8,690 nt of DNA, from positions 1 to 8,690 of the forward strand of contig DASUYK010000085.1 of NCBI GenBank assembly GCA_036377415.1. Direction: 5' to 3'. The stretch comes from DASUPK01 sp036377415. GTDB taxonomy: Bacteria > Actinomycetota > Thermoleophilia > Solirubrobacterales > 70-9. The translations under genes were made by a program, and so were the position numbers. Shown here piece after piece: positions 1-5,562 of this stretch (the first letter of the stretch is position 1; each line of letters starts with the position of its first letter). Under the pieces are notes generated by a model. The model saw only the letters and a list, made by a program, of their open reading frames with translations. It was not told the DNA's origin and ran no database searches.

Positions 1-76
1 CGCCGATGACGTAGAGACCCAGGGCGATCATGAGGAGACCCCAGGGCAGGAAGGGGGCGTCGGCAGGATCCATCAT
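1..76 (-). CDS. N-terminus of an unidentified membrane protein (partial, runs off left edge)
   Basis: Only the first 25 codons are in the window. The frame opens with two consecutive ATG codons (76-74 and 73-71) and reads MMDPADAPFLPW followed by a hydrophobic run (GLLMIALGLYVIG), which looks like the start of a transmembrane helix. The first ATG overlaps the murI stop as ATGA, so the gene is probably translationally coupled to murI and is the next operon member. There is too little sequence to name a family. The call as a real gene rests on the overlap geometry, the hydrophobic character and the absence of a stop to the edge. Confidence 0.5.
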   Translation of the reverse strand, partial: MMDPADAPFLPWGLLMIALGLYVIG

Positions 77-897
77 GGAAGCTCCACGAGCTCCACCTCC
101 CCGAGCGGCATCTGGAGGAACCTGGTGCCGAGCTCGCGGAACGACGCCGCGTCTCCGGTGCAGAGGAAGCTGTAGGTGCCCTCGCCGCTGCTCTCGGTGG
201 CGAGCCCGGACAGCTCCAGCGTCCGCTGCGCCATTGCCGCGATCGCGTGCCCCGCGGTTACGAGCCGTACGTCGCGGCCGAGGACGCGCTGCAGCATCGG
301 CGCAACGAGCGGGTAATGCGTGCAGCCGAGGATCACGGTGTCCACCTCCGCGCGCTTCAGCGGCGCGCAGTAGGAACGGACCATCTCCACCACCCCCTGC
401 TCGAACGGGAAGCCGCGCTGGATCACCGCGGCCAGGTCCGGGGCCTCGACCTCGGTGATGGTCAGCGCCCTGTGCTGCTCGGAGAGAGCCCTGAGGTAGG
501 AACCGCTCCGCACCGTCGCGGGCGTGGCGAGAACTCCGACGTTCCCGGACTGCGTGAGCGCGGCGGCGACCTCGGCCTCGGGCTCGATCACGGCCACGAC
601 TTCGACCCCCGACTCGGCGGCGATCTCCCGGGCCACCTCCTGCCCAGCCGAGGCCGCGGAATTGCACGCAATCACGAGCAGCTTCGCGCCCCGGCCCAGC
701 AGGAACCGGGTGACCTGCGCGACATGCGCCCTGAGCTCGTCGGTGCTCCGAGCGCCATAGGGAAAGCGTGCGTCATCACCCAGGTACAGGTAGTCCTCCT
801 CCGGCAGCGAGACTAGGCACTCGTGGAGGACGGTGAGGCCGCCGACCCCCGAGTCGAAGACGGCGATCGGCATCGCGGTCCTGGAATCGGCGTTCAT
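73..897 (-). CDS. murI: Glutamate racemase MurI
   Basis: Cofactor-independent racemase that converts L-glutamate to the D-glutamate used by MurD in cytoplasmic peptidoglycan precursor synthesis. The 274-residue product has the family hallmarks: an N-terminal VFDSGVGGLTV (13-23) with the catalytic-site Asp15, GDDARFPYG (40-48), the first catalytic cysteine in ACNSAA (Cys78), TPATVRSGSY (125-134), and the second catalytic cysteine in GCTHYPL (Cys192, followed by His194). Length is normal for the family (about 260-290). The frame is open to 975, but I chose the ATG at 897 because it overlaps the prmA stop as ATGA and leaves eight residues before the usual MPIAVFDSG beginning; ATG 873 is the alternative. 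Oddities are Ser for the common Thr in ACNTA and Asp-Asp for Asp-Thr in GDTAR. Both are mild changes that keep the catalytic residues. It sits after prmA, where rsmE is often found in related clusters. Confidence 0.96.
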   Translation of the reverse strand: MNADSRTAMPIAVFDSGVGGLTVLHECLVSLPEEDYLYLGDDARFPYGARSTDELRAHVAQVTRFLLGRGAKLLVIACNSAASAGQEVAREIAAESGVEVVAVIEPEAEVAAALTQSGNVGVLATPATVRSGSYLRALSEQHRALTITEVEAPDLAAVIQRGFPFEQGVVEMVRSYCAPLKRAEVDTVILGCTHYPLVAPMLQRVLGRDVRLVTAGHAIAAMAQRTLELSGLATESSGEGTYSFLCTGDAASFRELGTRFLQMPLGEVELVELP

Positions 898-1769
898 TCG
901 GAGCTCGAATGACCGGCTAGGGCCCCGCTCGGACGAGCGCCCAGCTCGTCCGATCGCAGCAGAAGCGCGGCCCAATCCCCCTCGACGAGCCGCGTGGACT
1001 CCCGCAGGCCGGCCGCCCCGAAGGCTTCGGAGACGCGATCGAGCTCCTCCTCGAGCATCCCGGAGCAGACCAGCGTGGCGGGCACGCCCTCGCCGCGATC
1101 GAGGTGTCCCGCGCAGTCCTCGAGCAGGCTCGCGGTGAGGTTCGCGACGACGGTCGGGGCGACCGGCGGCGCGTTCTCGCGAACGTCGATCCGCTCGATC
1201 GCCACCTCGACGCCGTTCGCCTCGGCGTTCGCCTCGATGGCCTCCAGAGACGCCTGCTCGCGGTCACACGCGGTGATCGGACTCCAGCCGAGCTTTCCGG
1301 CGGAGATCGCGAGCACACCGGAGCCGGTCCCCCAATCGGCGATCGGTCCAGCCGCCTCGCCACCGTCGGCGAGTCCGACCAGCAGTTCGAGGCAGAGCCG
1401 GGTGGTCGGGTGGCCGCCGGTGCCGAAGGCGCGACCCGGATCCACCACCACGTCGATCAGACCCGGCGTGGCTTCCCACCAGGACGGCCGGACCCCGATC
1501 CGGCCGCTCACCTCGATCGGACGATGAAAGTCGGTCCAGCGGTCGGCCCAGTCGTCGGGCACCGAACTGGTCGTGACCTCCACCAGGCCCCCGCCGGCGG
1601 CCGCCTGCAGCTCGCCGACGTCGGGGACCTCGCCCGGCGGCCCGTAGATCGCGTACTCGACCCACCCCGGCCCGTGCTCCTCCTCCACGCCGTTTGGGGC
1701 TAGCTCAAGCAGGTTGGCGAGGACGTTGTCGGCGTACTCCGGCGCGCAGCGAACCGCGAGCCTGATCAC
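894..1769 (-). CDS. prmA: Ribosomal protein L11 methyltransferase PrmA
   Basis: Cytoplasmic SAM-dependent enzyme of the family that trimethylates ribosomal protein L11. The 291-residue protein has an N-terminal substrate-recognition part (about 1-95), then the PrmA signature DPGRAFGTGGHPTT (110-123), the SAM-binding loop DWGTGSGVLAI (145-155), the acidic ribose-binding ACD (167-169) and the VVANLTASLL segment (207-216) that occupies the catalytic NxxA/NxxP-like position. The start is GTG at 1769, whose GTGA overlaps the dnaJ stop, indicating coupled translation. Two signature positions differ from the usual forms: GTGGHPTT rather than GTGTHPTT, and DWGTGSG rather than DVGCGSG. About 18 residues after LLLRS (residue 274 onward: polar, Gly/Ser-rich) extend past the usual family end and reach into the murI start overlap. 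The family assignment is firm; L11 as substrate is inferred from the family. Confidence 0.93.
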   Translation of the reverse strand: MIRLAVRCAPEYADNVLANLLELAPNGVEEEHGPGWVEYAIYGPPGEVPDVGELQAAAGGGLVEVTTSSVPDDWADRWTDFHRPIEVSGRIGVRPSWWEATPGLIDVVVDPGRAFGTGGHPTTRLCLELLVGLADGGEAAGPIADWGTGSGVLAISAGKLGWSPITACDREQASLEAIEANAEANGVEVAIERIDVRENAPPVAPTVVANLTASLLEDCAGHLDRGEGVPATLVCSGMLEEELDRVSEAFGAAGLRESTRLVEGDWAALLLRSDELGARPSGALAGHSSSE

Positions 1770-2839
1770 CGCGCGGCAGGCTTCCTGGTCAGCGATTCGG
1801 CAAGGCGCTCCGCCGCTGCGCGCTGCTCGTCGTCCAGGTCGGTCGGAACGACCAGCTCGAAGACCACGTGCTGGGAGCCGCGCCTACCGCCGTGAAGCGG
1901 AGGCAGTCCGCGCCCCGCGAGCGCCGCCACGTCCCCATGCTGGGTCCCCGCGGGAACCTCCACCGCCATCTCACCCTCGAGGGTGGGCACGAGGACCTCC
2001 CCACCGACCACGGCCGTTATCACCGGTACCTCCGCACGGCAGATCAGCTCTGTGCCCTGACGGGTGAACCGGTCGTCGGGCTCGATCCGCACCTCGACGT
2101 AGAGGTCTCCCTGGCGGGTCCCGCCCGAGCCCGCGTGTCCCGCCCCGGCGATCCGGATTCGCTGCCCGTCCTCGATCCCGGCGGGAATGTCCACCTCCCA
2201 GGTGCGCATCTCGTTGGTCCTCCCGGCACCCCTGCAGCGATCGCACGGGGTCTCGGGCACTCGCCCCTCGCCCCCGCAGCGATCGCATGGCATCGCCCTG
2301 ACGACCTGCCCGAAGATGCTGCGGCTGACCTCGCGGAGCTGACCGGTGCCTCCGCAGCGCTCGCAGGTCTCGAGCGGCGTACCCGGCTCCGCCCCGTTGC
2401 CGCGACAGTGCTCGCAGACGCTCACAGCCTCGAAGGAGACCTCGCGCCGCTGCTCTGAGAGGACGTCCTCGAGCCCGATCTCCACGATCGCGGCCACGTC
2501 CGCCCCGGCCCCGCGCCCCCCGCCGAATCCGCCGAACGGATCGCCGCCGCCGAAGATCACCTCGAAGATGTCCTGGATGCTCCCGAATCCCGCCCCGGGC
2601 TCGAATCCGCCCGATCGAAGCCCCTCGTGGCCGAATCGGTCGTAGGTCTGACGCCTGCCCGCGTCGGACAGCACCTCGTACGCCTCCGCAGCCTCCTTGA
2701 ACCTCTCCTCGGCATCGGGGTCATGCGCATTCACGTCGGGGTGGAGCTCGCGGGCGAGCTTTCGAAACGCCTTCTTGACCTCGCCCTCGGAGGCACCTCG
2801 ATCGACCCCGAGGATCTCGTAGTAGTCGCGCTTGGCCAT
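1766..2839 (-). CDS. dnaJ: Chaperone protein DnaJ (Hsp40, type I)
   Basis: Co-chaperone that delivers unfolded clients to DnaK and stimulates its ATPase. The 357-residue protein has the full type I layout: J-domain (about 4-70) with the HPD motif at 33-35 and YDRFGHEG at its end; a Gly/Phe-rich linker (about 77-115); a zinc-binding domain with all four CxxCxGxG repeats (CEHCRGNG 142-149, CERCGGTG 159-166, CDRCGGEG 185-192, CDRCRGAG 199-206); and a C-terminal client-binding and dimerisation region ending in a VPT-containing segment (about 331-333). The ATG at 2839 lies 9 bases after the hrcA stop, and the gene overlaps prmA downstream. No grpE or dnaK lies beside it, so its DnaK partner must be encoded elsewhere. 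The hrcA-dnaJ pairing without dnaK matches the second DnaJ (DnaJ2) of many actinobacteria. Near the C-terminus the family's GDQ is GSQ (321-323), a minor difference. Confidence 0.97.
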   Translation of the reverse strand: MAKRDYYEILGVDRGASEGEVKKAFRKLARELHPDVNAHDPDAEERFKEAAEAYEVLSDAGRRQTYDRFGHEGLRSGGFEPGAGFGSIQDIFEVIFGGGDPFGGFGGGRGAGADVAAIVEIGLEDVLSEQRREVSFEAVSVCEHCRGNGAEPGTPLETCERCGGTGQLREVSRSIFGQVVRAMPCDRCGGEGRVPETPCDRCRGAGRTNEMRTWEVDIPAGIEDGQRIRIAGAGHAGSGGTRQGDLYVEVRIEPDDRFTRQGTELICRAEVPVITAVVGGEVLVPTLEGEMAVEVPAGTQHGDVAALAGRGLPPLHGGRRGSQHVVFELVVPTDLDDEQRAAAERLAESLTRKPAAR

Positions 2840-2848
2840 CGGGCCCGC

Positions 2849-3877
2849 CTACTCGTCGTAAACGGTCGCGAAGAAGCGGGAGAGCTCTCCCGCCGCGCCC
2901 CGGACGCTGGCGATCGCGGTCGCGTAGTCCATCCGGAGCGGCCCGATGATCCCAACCGCCCCGAGGTTCCGGTAGCCGAGGCCGTAGTTGGCGCCGACGA
3001 CGCTCACCGAGCGGAGCTCGGGTGCCGGGTTCTCCTCACCGATCCAGACGAAGACCGAGCGCTCGTCGAGAACCGAGCGCAGCGCCCGGAGAACGTTCAC
3101 CCGGCGCTCGAGCGCGCGCATCAGGTCGTCCGCGTTCGGCAGGTCGGCGGCGTGCTCCTCGGAGAGGAGCCGCGCCGCGCCGTCCACGTAGAGCGTCTCG
3201 TCGGCGGACTCCTCCAGGTTCGTAAAGGCCGCCTCGAGGTCGGAGATGAACCCACGCTCGGTCGGGCCCAGCTCCGGATCCCGGAGGCGGCTCGCGGCCA
3301 TCCGCGCTCCGATCCCGAGACCGGCGAGCCTCTCGTTCAGATAGCTCCCGGCCCACTCGACCAGGCCCGGGTCGACCTCCGAATCGAAGGTGAACACGCG
3401 CTTGGTGACGCCCCCGTTCGACGCGATCACGACGACCATCACCACCCTGGGCTGGAGCCGCAGCACCTCCACCCGGTGAATCGTGGCTGTCGCGAGCGGC
3501 GGCGCCGTCACCAGCGCGACGAGATCGGTGATCCGCGACAGGGCGCCGGTCGTCTCGCGGATCGCCTCGTCGACCTCGCGCCGCATCCGCGTGATCTGGA
3601 AGTCGGTCGGCGGCACCTCGGGGAGGCGGTCCTGGGATGCGAGCAGCTCCCCCACGTAGAAGCGATAGCCGGAGTCGGTCGGCACCCGGCCCGCCGACGT
3701 ATGCGGGTGGGTCAGATACCCCTCCGCCTCCAGCGACGCGAGCTCCGACCGGACCGTCGAGGGACTCCACGAGACCTCGGGCCTGGACGCGATCGCCTGC
3801 GAGCCGACCGGTCGCCCGTCGGAGACGTAGCGATCGACCACCAAGCCGAGAATCGCCTGCTGTCGTCCGCTCAACAC
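2849..3877 (-). CDS. hrcA: Heat-inducible transcription repressor HrcA
   Basis: Repressor of class I heat-shock genes in many bacteria, normally binding the CIRCE inverted repeat. The 342-residue product has the N-terminal winged-helix domain with SPSTVRSELASLEAEGYL (38-55) and HTSAGRVPTDSGYRFYV (59-75), a GAF-like central/C-terminal region, and the family signature GPLRMDY (312-318). The open frame continues upstream to 4138, but that part lies antisense-like over hadB and has no HrcA similarity. I chose GTG 3877, which begins the protein at the usual LSGRQQAIL region and gives the normal family length (about 340). The TTG at 3874 is a close alternative. No Shine-Dalgarno precedes it. Instead a TAGAAT box lies 7 bases before the start, suggesting a leaderless transcript. 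It is followed after 9 bases by dnaJ. No CIRCE-like TTAGCACTC/GAGTGCTAA pair was seen in its upstream region. Confidence 0.95.
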   Translation of the reverse strand: MLSGRQQAILGLVVDRYVSDGRPVGSQAIASRPEVSWSPSTVRSELASLEAEGYLTHPHTSAGRVPTDSGYRFYVGELLASQDRLPEVPPTDFQITRMRREVDEAIRETTGALSRITDLVALVTAPPLATATIHRVEVLRLQPRVVMVVVIASNGGVTKRVFTFDSEVDPGLVEWAGSYLNERLAGLGIGARMAASRLRDPELGPTERGFISDLEAAFTNLEESADETLYVDGAARLLSEEHAADLPNADDLMRALERRVNVLRALRSVLDERSVFVWIGEENPAPELRSVSVVGANYGLGYRNLGAVGIIGPLRMDYATAIASVRGAAGELSRFFATVYDE

Positions 3878-3884
3878 GAGGCTG

Positions 3885-3890
3885 ATTCTA
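3885..3890 (-). promoter_or_regulatory. Candidate -10 box (TAGAAT) for a leaderless hrcA transcript
   Basis: On the minus strand TAGAAT (consensus TATAAT, with the conserved TA...T) lies in the 29-base hadB-hrcA gap. Seven bases separate it from the proposed GTG start at 3877, so transcription would begin at or next to the start codon. The surrounding nonamer CCTAGAATC (3892-3884) is identical to the one before hadA. No good -35 hexamer is apparent at 17-18 bases upstream. It would give hrcA-dnaJ-prmA-murI a promoter of its own inside the larger operon. Inferred from sequence only. Confidence 0.5.
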
Positions 3891-3906
3891 GGAACGTCCC
3901 GCCTTG

Positions 3907-4353
3907 CTAGCCGGCGTTCAGCTCCGCCTGGGCGTTTCTGATCAGCTGGTTGTCGTCCTGCTCGGCGACCGTGTCGGTGACGATCCTGCCGTTGGAGGCC
4001 TCGGCGACGGTCGCGGTGACGACCAGCTCCTTCTCGGGGAACCCCATACCGCGGAACTGGACCGCCAGCCGCCGCAGAGAGCGCGGATCTCCGCCCGCGG
4101 CCTGGGTGTGGGCGCGGGCGACCTGGGCCATCATCCACAGCCCGTGGAGGATGTTTCCCGGCAGGCCGACCTGCCGGGCGAACTCGGGGTCGATGTGAAT
4201 CGGGTTGAAGTCTCCGGAGGCCCCCGCGTAGCGGTGCGGCAAGTACTTATCCGGGGTGATCTTGAGTTCGGGGAGGGAGTCGCCCTGCTTCAGGTCCTTC
4301 AGCTCCGTGATGCGAGGGGGCTCCGCAGGCGAAGCCGAGGAGCCACCCGTCAT
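3907..4353 (-). CDS. MaoC-like (R)-3-hydroxyacyl dehydratase, HadB type
   Basis: The 148-residue protein has a single hot-dog fold of the MaoC/R-hydratase family. The active-site hydratase motif is intact: YAGASGDFNPIHID (42-55), with the catalytic Asp48 and His53 in the D-x4-H arrangement, followed by LPGNILHGLWMMA (64-76), the usual central helix. The family hydrates or dehydrates (R)-3-hydroxyacyl-CoA or -ACP. The closest named relatives I recognise are HadB of mycobacterial FAS-II and its actinobacterial homologues. The ATG at 4353 overlaps the hadA-like stop as ATGA; the open frame extends to 4506 but that part overlaps the upstream gene. The HadA-like partner directly before it implies a heterodimer in which this subunit supplies catalysis. 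Substrate (fatty-acid elongation ACP or a CoA ester) is unknown; without evidence of mycolic acids, the mycobacterial role should not be assumed. Confidence 0.85.
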   Translation of the reverse strand: MTGGSSASPAEPPRITELKDLKQGDSLPELKITPDKYLPHRYAGASGDFNPIHIDPEFARQVGLPGNILHGLWMMAQVARAHTQAAGGDPRSLRRLAVQFRGMGFPEKELVVTATVAEASNGRIVTDTVAEQDDNQLIRNAQAELNAG

Positions 4354-4793
4354 GTGATTCCCCTGACGATGTTGGTCCAGGTTCCCTTCACGGTCCGATC
4401 CCCGCTCTGGTTCGTCGAGATCGACTCGAAGACGTAGAAGCCCATCCCGTTCTTCTCGTAGATCTCCTTCAAGGTCGTCGTGGTGCTGATCAGGTCGCCC
4501 GAGCAAACCGCCTCACCCCACTCGAACTCCTGACCGCCGTGAAGCATTGCGGCAAGATTGATCCCGACCTCGGGATCGAGGATCGCCGGGCCCATCGACG
4601 GTGCGCTGTAGACGACGCAGAACATCGGTGGCGCGACCAGGTCGCGGAAGCCGGCGGCCCTCGCCGCATCCGGGTCCTGGTAGACCTCGTTCGTCTCCCC
4701 ACTGGCATGGGCGAACTCGCGGATCTTCTCTCGCCCCGCCTCGTAATCGACGGCGGGCCATTGCTTTCCGGCTGCGTCTGTGTTCAGCGCCAT
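4350..4793 (-). CDS. MaoC-like dehydratase partner subunit, HadA type (FAS1-like dehydratase domain)
   Basis: The 147-residue protein matches the FAS1-type dehydratase/MaoC N-terminal family: REFAHASGETNEVYQD (25-40), VAPPMF (53-58) and LHGGQEFEWGEAVCSGDLIS (84-103). The position that carries the catalytic Asp-x4-His in HadB-type proteins reads GETNEVYQD, so the catalytic His is missing, as in HadA/HadC subunits that bind the acyl chain while a HadB partner does the chemistry. It overlaps the HadB-like gene by ATGA, supporting a heterodimer. The start at ATG 4793 leaves the usual short N-terminus. The 5' flank has no Shine-Dalgarno but has a TAGAAT box 9 bases before the ATG. It is the first gene of the minus-strand operon leading into hrcA-dnaJ-prmA-murI. 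Confidence 0.84.
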   Translation of the reverse strand: MALNTDAAGKQWPAVDYEAGREKIREFAHASGETNEVYQDPDAARAAGFRDLVAPPMFCVVYSAPSMGPAILDPEVGINLAAMLHGGQEFEWGEAVCSGDLISTTTTLKEIYEKNGMGFYVFESISTNQSGDRTVKGTWTNIVRGIT

Positions 4794-4802
4794 CGGCGCG
4801 GG

Positions 4803-4808
4803 ATTCTA
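4803..4808 (-). promoter_or_regulatory. Candidate -10 box (TAGAAT) for a leaderless hadA-like transcript
   Basis: Minus-strand TAGAAT lies 9 bases before the ATG at 4793, which would place the transcription start within a few bases of the start codon. The nonamer CCTAGAATC (4810-4802) is the same as the one before hrcA. There is no clear -35 box. This would be the main promoter of the minus-strand operon. It is a sequence-based prediction only. Confidence 0.5.
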
Positions 4809-4869
4809 GGTAGTGCGGAATCGATGTGGCTGCGTGCGCAGCGGTTCGGGCCGCAGGGCTAGGGTAGGC

Positions 4870-4875
4870 GGAGAG
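4870..4875 (+). promoter_or_regulatory. Shine-Dalgarno GGAGAG deciding the start of the Usp-like membrane protein
   Basis: GGAGAG stands 6 bases before the ATG at 4882, a normal spacing. It favours that start over the in-frame GTG at 4813 and over the later ATG at 4921. A TAGGGT hexamer just upstream (4860-4865) could serve as a weak -10 box. This is the only gene in the window with a clear Shine-Dalgarno outside an operon junction. Confidence 0.5.
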
Positions 4876-4881
4876 CAGAGC

Positions 4882-5508
4882 ATGTCCCCGCACCTGACCA
4901 CGCGTGACCCCGAGGGCGGAATGCGGTTCCGTCCACTCGCGATTCCGCTGCTGATCGCGGCGATCGCCGTTCCCGTTGCCGCCGCGATGGCGCTGTCCGG
5001 GACCGGGATCGGGGCCGGGGTCGGGATGGCGGTCGGCGCCGCCGCCGCCACCTCTCTCATCGTGTTCGCGGCGCGTTCCAAACCGCAGCGCCGCGTCGAG
5101 GTCGCCGAGAGCGAGGACTCCGGGCGTCGGGTGCTCGTGGTCGCGATCGCGGAGGCGACCGCCGACTCGGCCCAGCGGATCTCCGATCTCGCCGGGTCCC
5201 CCGCCGACGTCAGGCTGGTCGTTCCGGTGCCGAGCCACAGACTCGACCGGTGGCTCTCCGCGGAGGACGACGCGAGGACGGAGGCGGAGCGGCGGCTCGC
5301 GCACGCGGCCGGGGCGCTGGTCGCGGCCGGTCTTCCGGTCAGCGGTTCTGTGGGCGACGCCGACCCGGCGCAGGCGCTCGAGGACGAGCTGCGGGGATTC
5401 CCCGCCGACGAGGTGATCCTGCTCACCGATGACGGTGGGAACGCCCTCGCCGGCGTAGAGCCGCGGCTCGGCCTTCCGCTAAGGCGCGTCAGCACCCGCC
5501 GCAGGTAG
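4882..5508 (+). CDS. Membrane-anchored protein with universal-stress-protein-like cytoplasmic domain
   Basis: No named family is certain. The 208-residue protein begins with a short hydrophilic tail, then two hydrophobic segments (about 17-38 and 42-64, the second rich in Gly/Ala), which form a membrane hairpin. The rest (about 80-205) is soluble and alternates hydrophobic strands with helices: VLVVAIAEA (84-92), DVRLVVPVPSH (109-119), a long Ala/Glu/Arg-rich helix (129-149), LPVSGSVGDADPAQALEDEL (151-170) and ADEVILLTDDGG (175-186). That order, with a GDADPAQAL turn followed by a helix and a final strand, resembles the Rossmann-like fold of universal stress proteins. No GxxG-S/T ATP-binding signature is obvious, so nucleotide binding is doubtful. 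It is divergent from the hadA-like gene (88-base gap) and convergent with lepA (54-base gap). The function is unknown; the Usp resemblance is my reading of the fold pattern. Confidence 0.72.
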   Translation: MSPHLTTRDPEGGMRFRPLAIPLLIAAIAVPVAAAMALSGTGIGAGVGMAVGAAAATSLIVFAARSKPQRRVEVAESEDSGRRVLVVAIAEATADSAQRISDLAGSPADVRLVVPVPSHRLDRWLSAEDDARTEAERRLAHAAGALVAAGLPVSGSVGDADPAQALEDELRGFPADEVILLTDDGGNALAGVEPRLGLPLRRVSTRRR

Positions 5509-5562
5509 ACAAGGCTGCAGCCGGCCTCGATCTCCGCGCGTGCGGTCCGCTCACGCTCGGAG

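Noticed and set aside
785..820. TAGGCACTC resembling a CIRCE half-site
   Set aside because: It lies inside the murI coding region, has no matching GAGTGCTAA arm at 9-base spacing, and is not near a heat-shock promoter.
2627..3910. Long plus-strand open frame (427 codons) antisense to hrcA and the dnaJ 5' end
   Set aside because: It is the mirror of strongly coding minus-strand hrcA/dnaJ in GC-rich DNA; its translation is Arg/His/Asp/Gly-rich with no recognisable domain.
3878..4138. N-terminal extension of HrcA upstream of GTG 3877
   Set aside because: The extra 87 codons lie in a shadow frame of the hadB-like gene, are Arg-rich and dissimilar to HrcA; the GTG start gives the normal family length.
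4513..5304. Minus-strand open frame spanning the hadA-like 5' end and the Usp-like gene
   Set aside because: The composition (Arg/Gly/His-rich) is that of a GC-rich shadow frame; the plus-strand gene there has a Shine-Dalgarno, membrane helices and an ordered alpha/beta pattern.
5538..5556. Small inverted repeat (GCGTG...CACGC with nested GCGGTCCGC) in the gap between the convergent Usp-like and lepA genes, considered as a terminator
   Set aside because: The stem is only five pairs with no following T-run on either strand; it is within what GC-rich DNA gives by chance.
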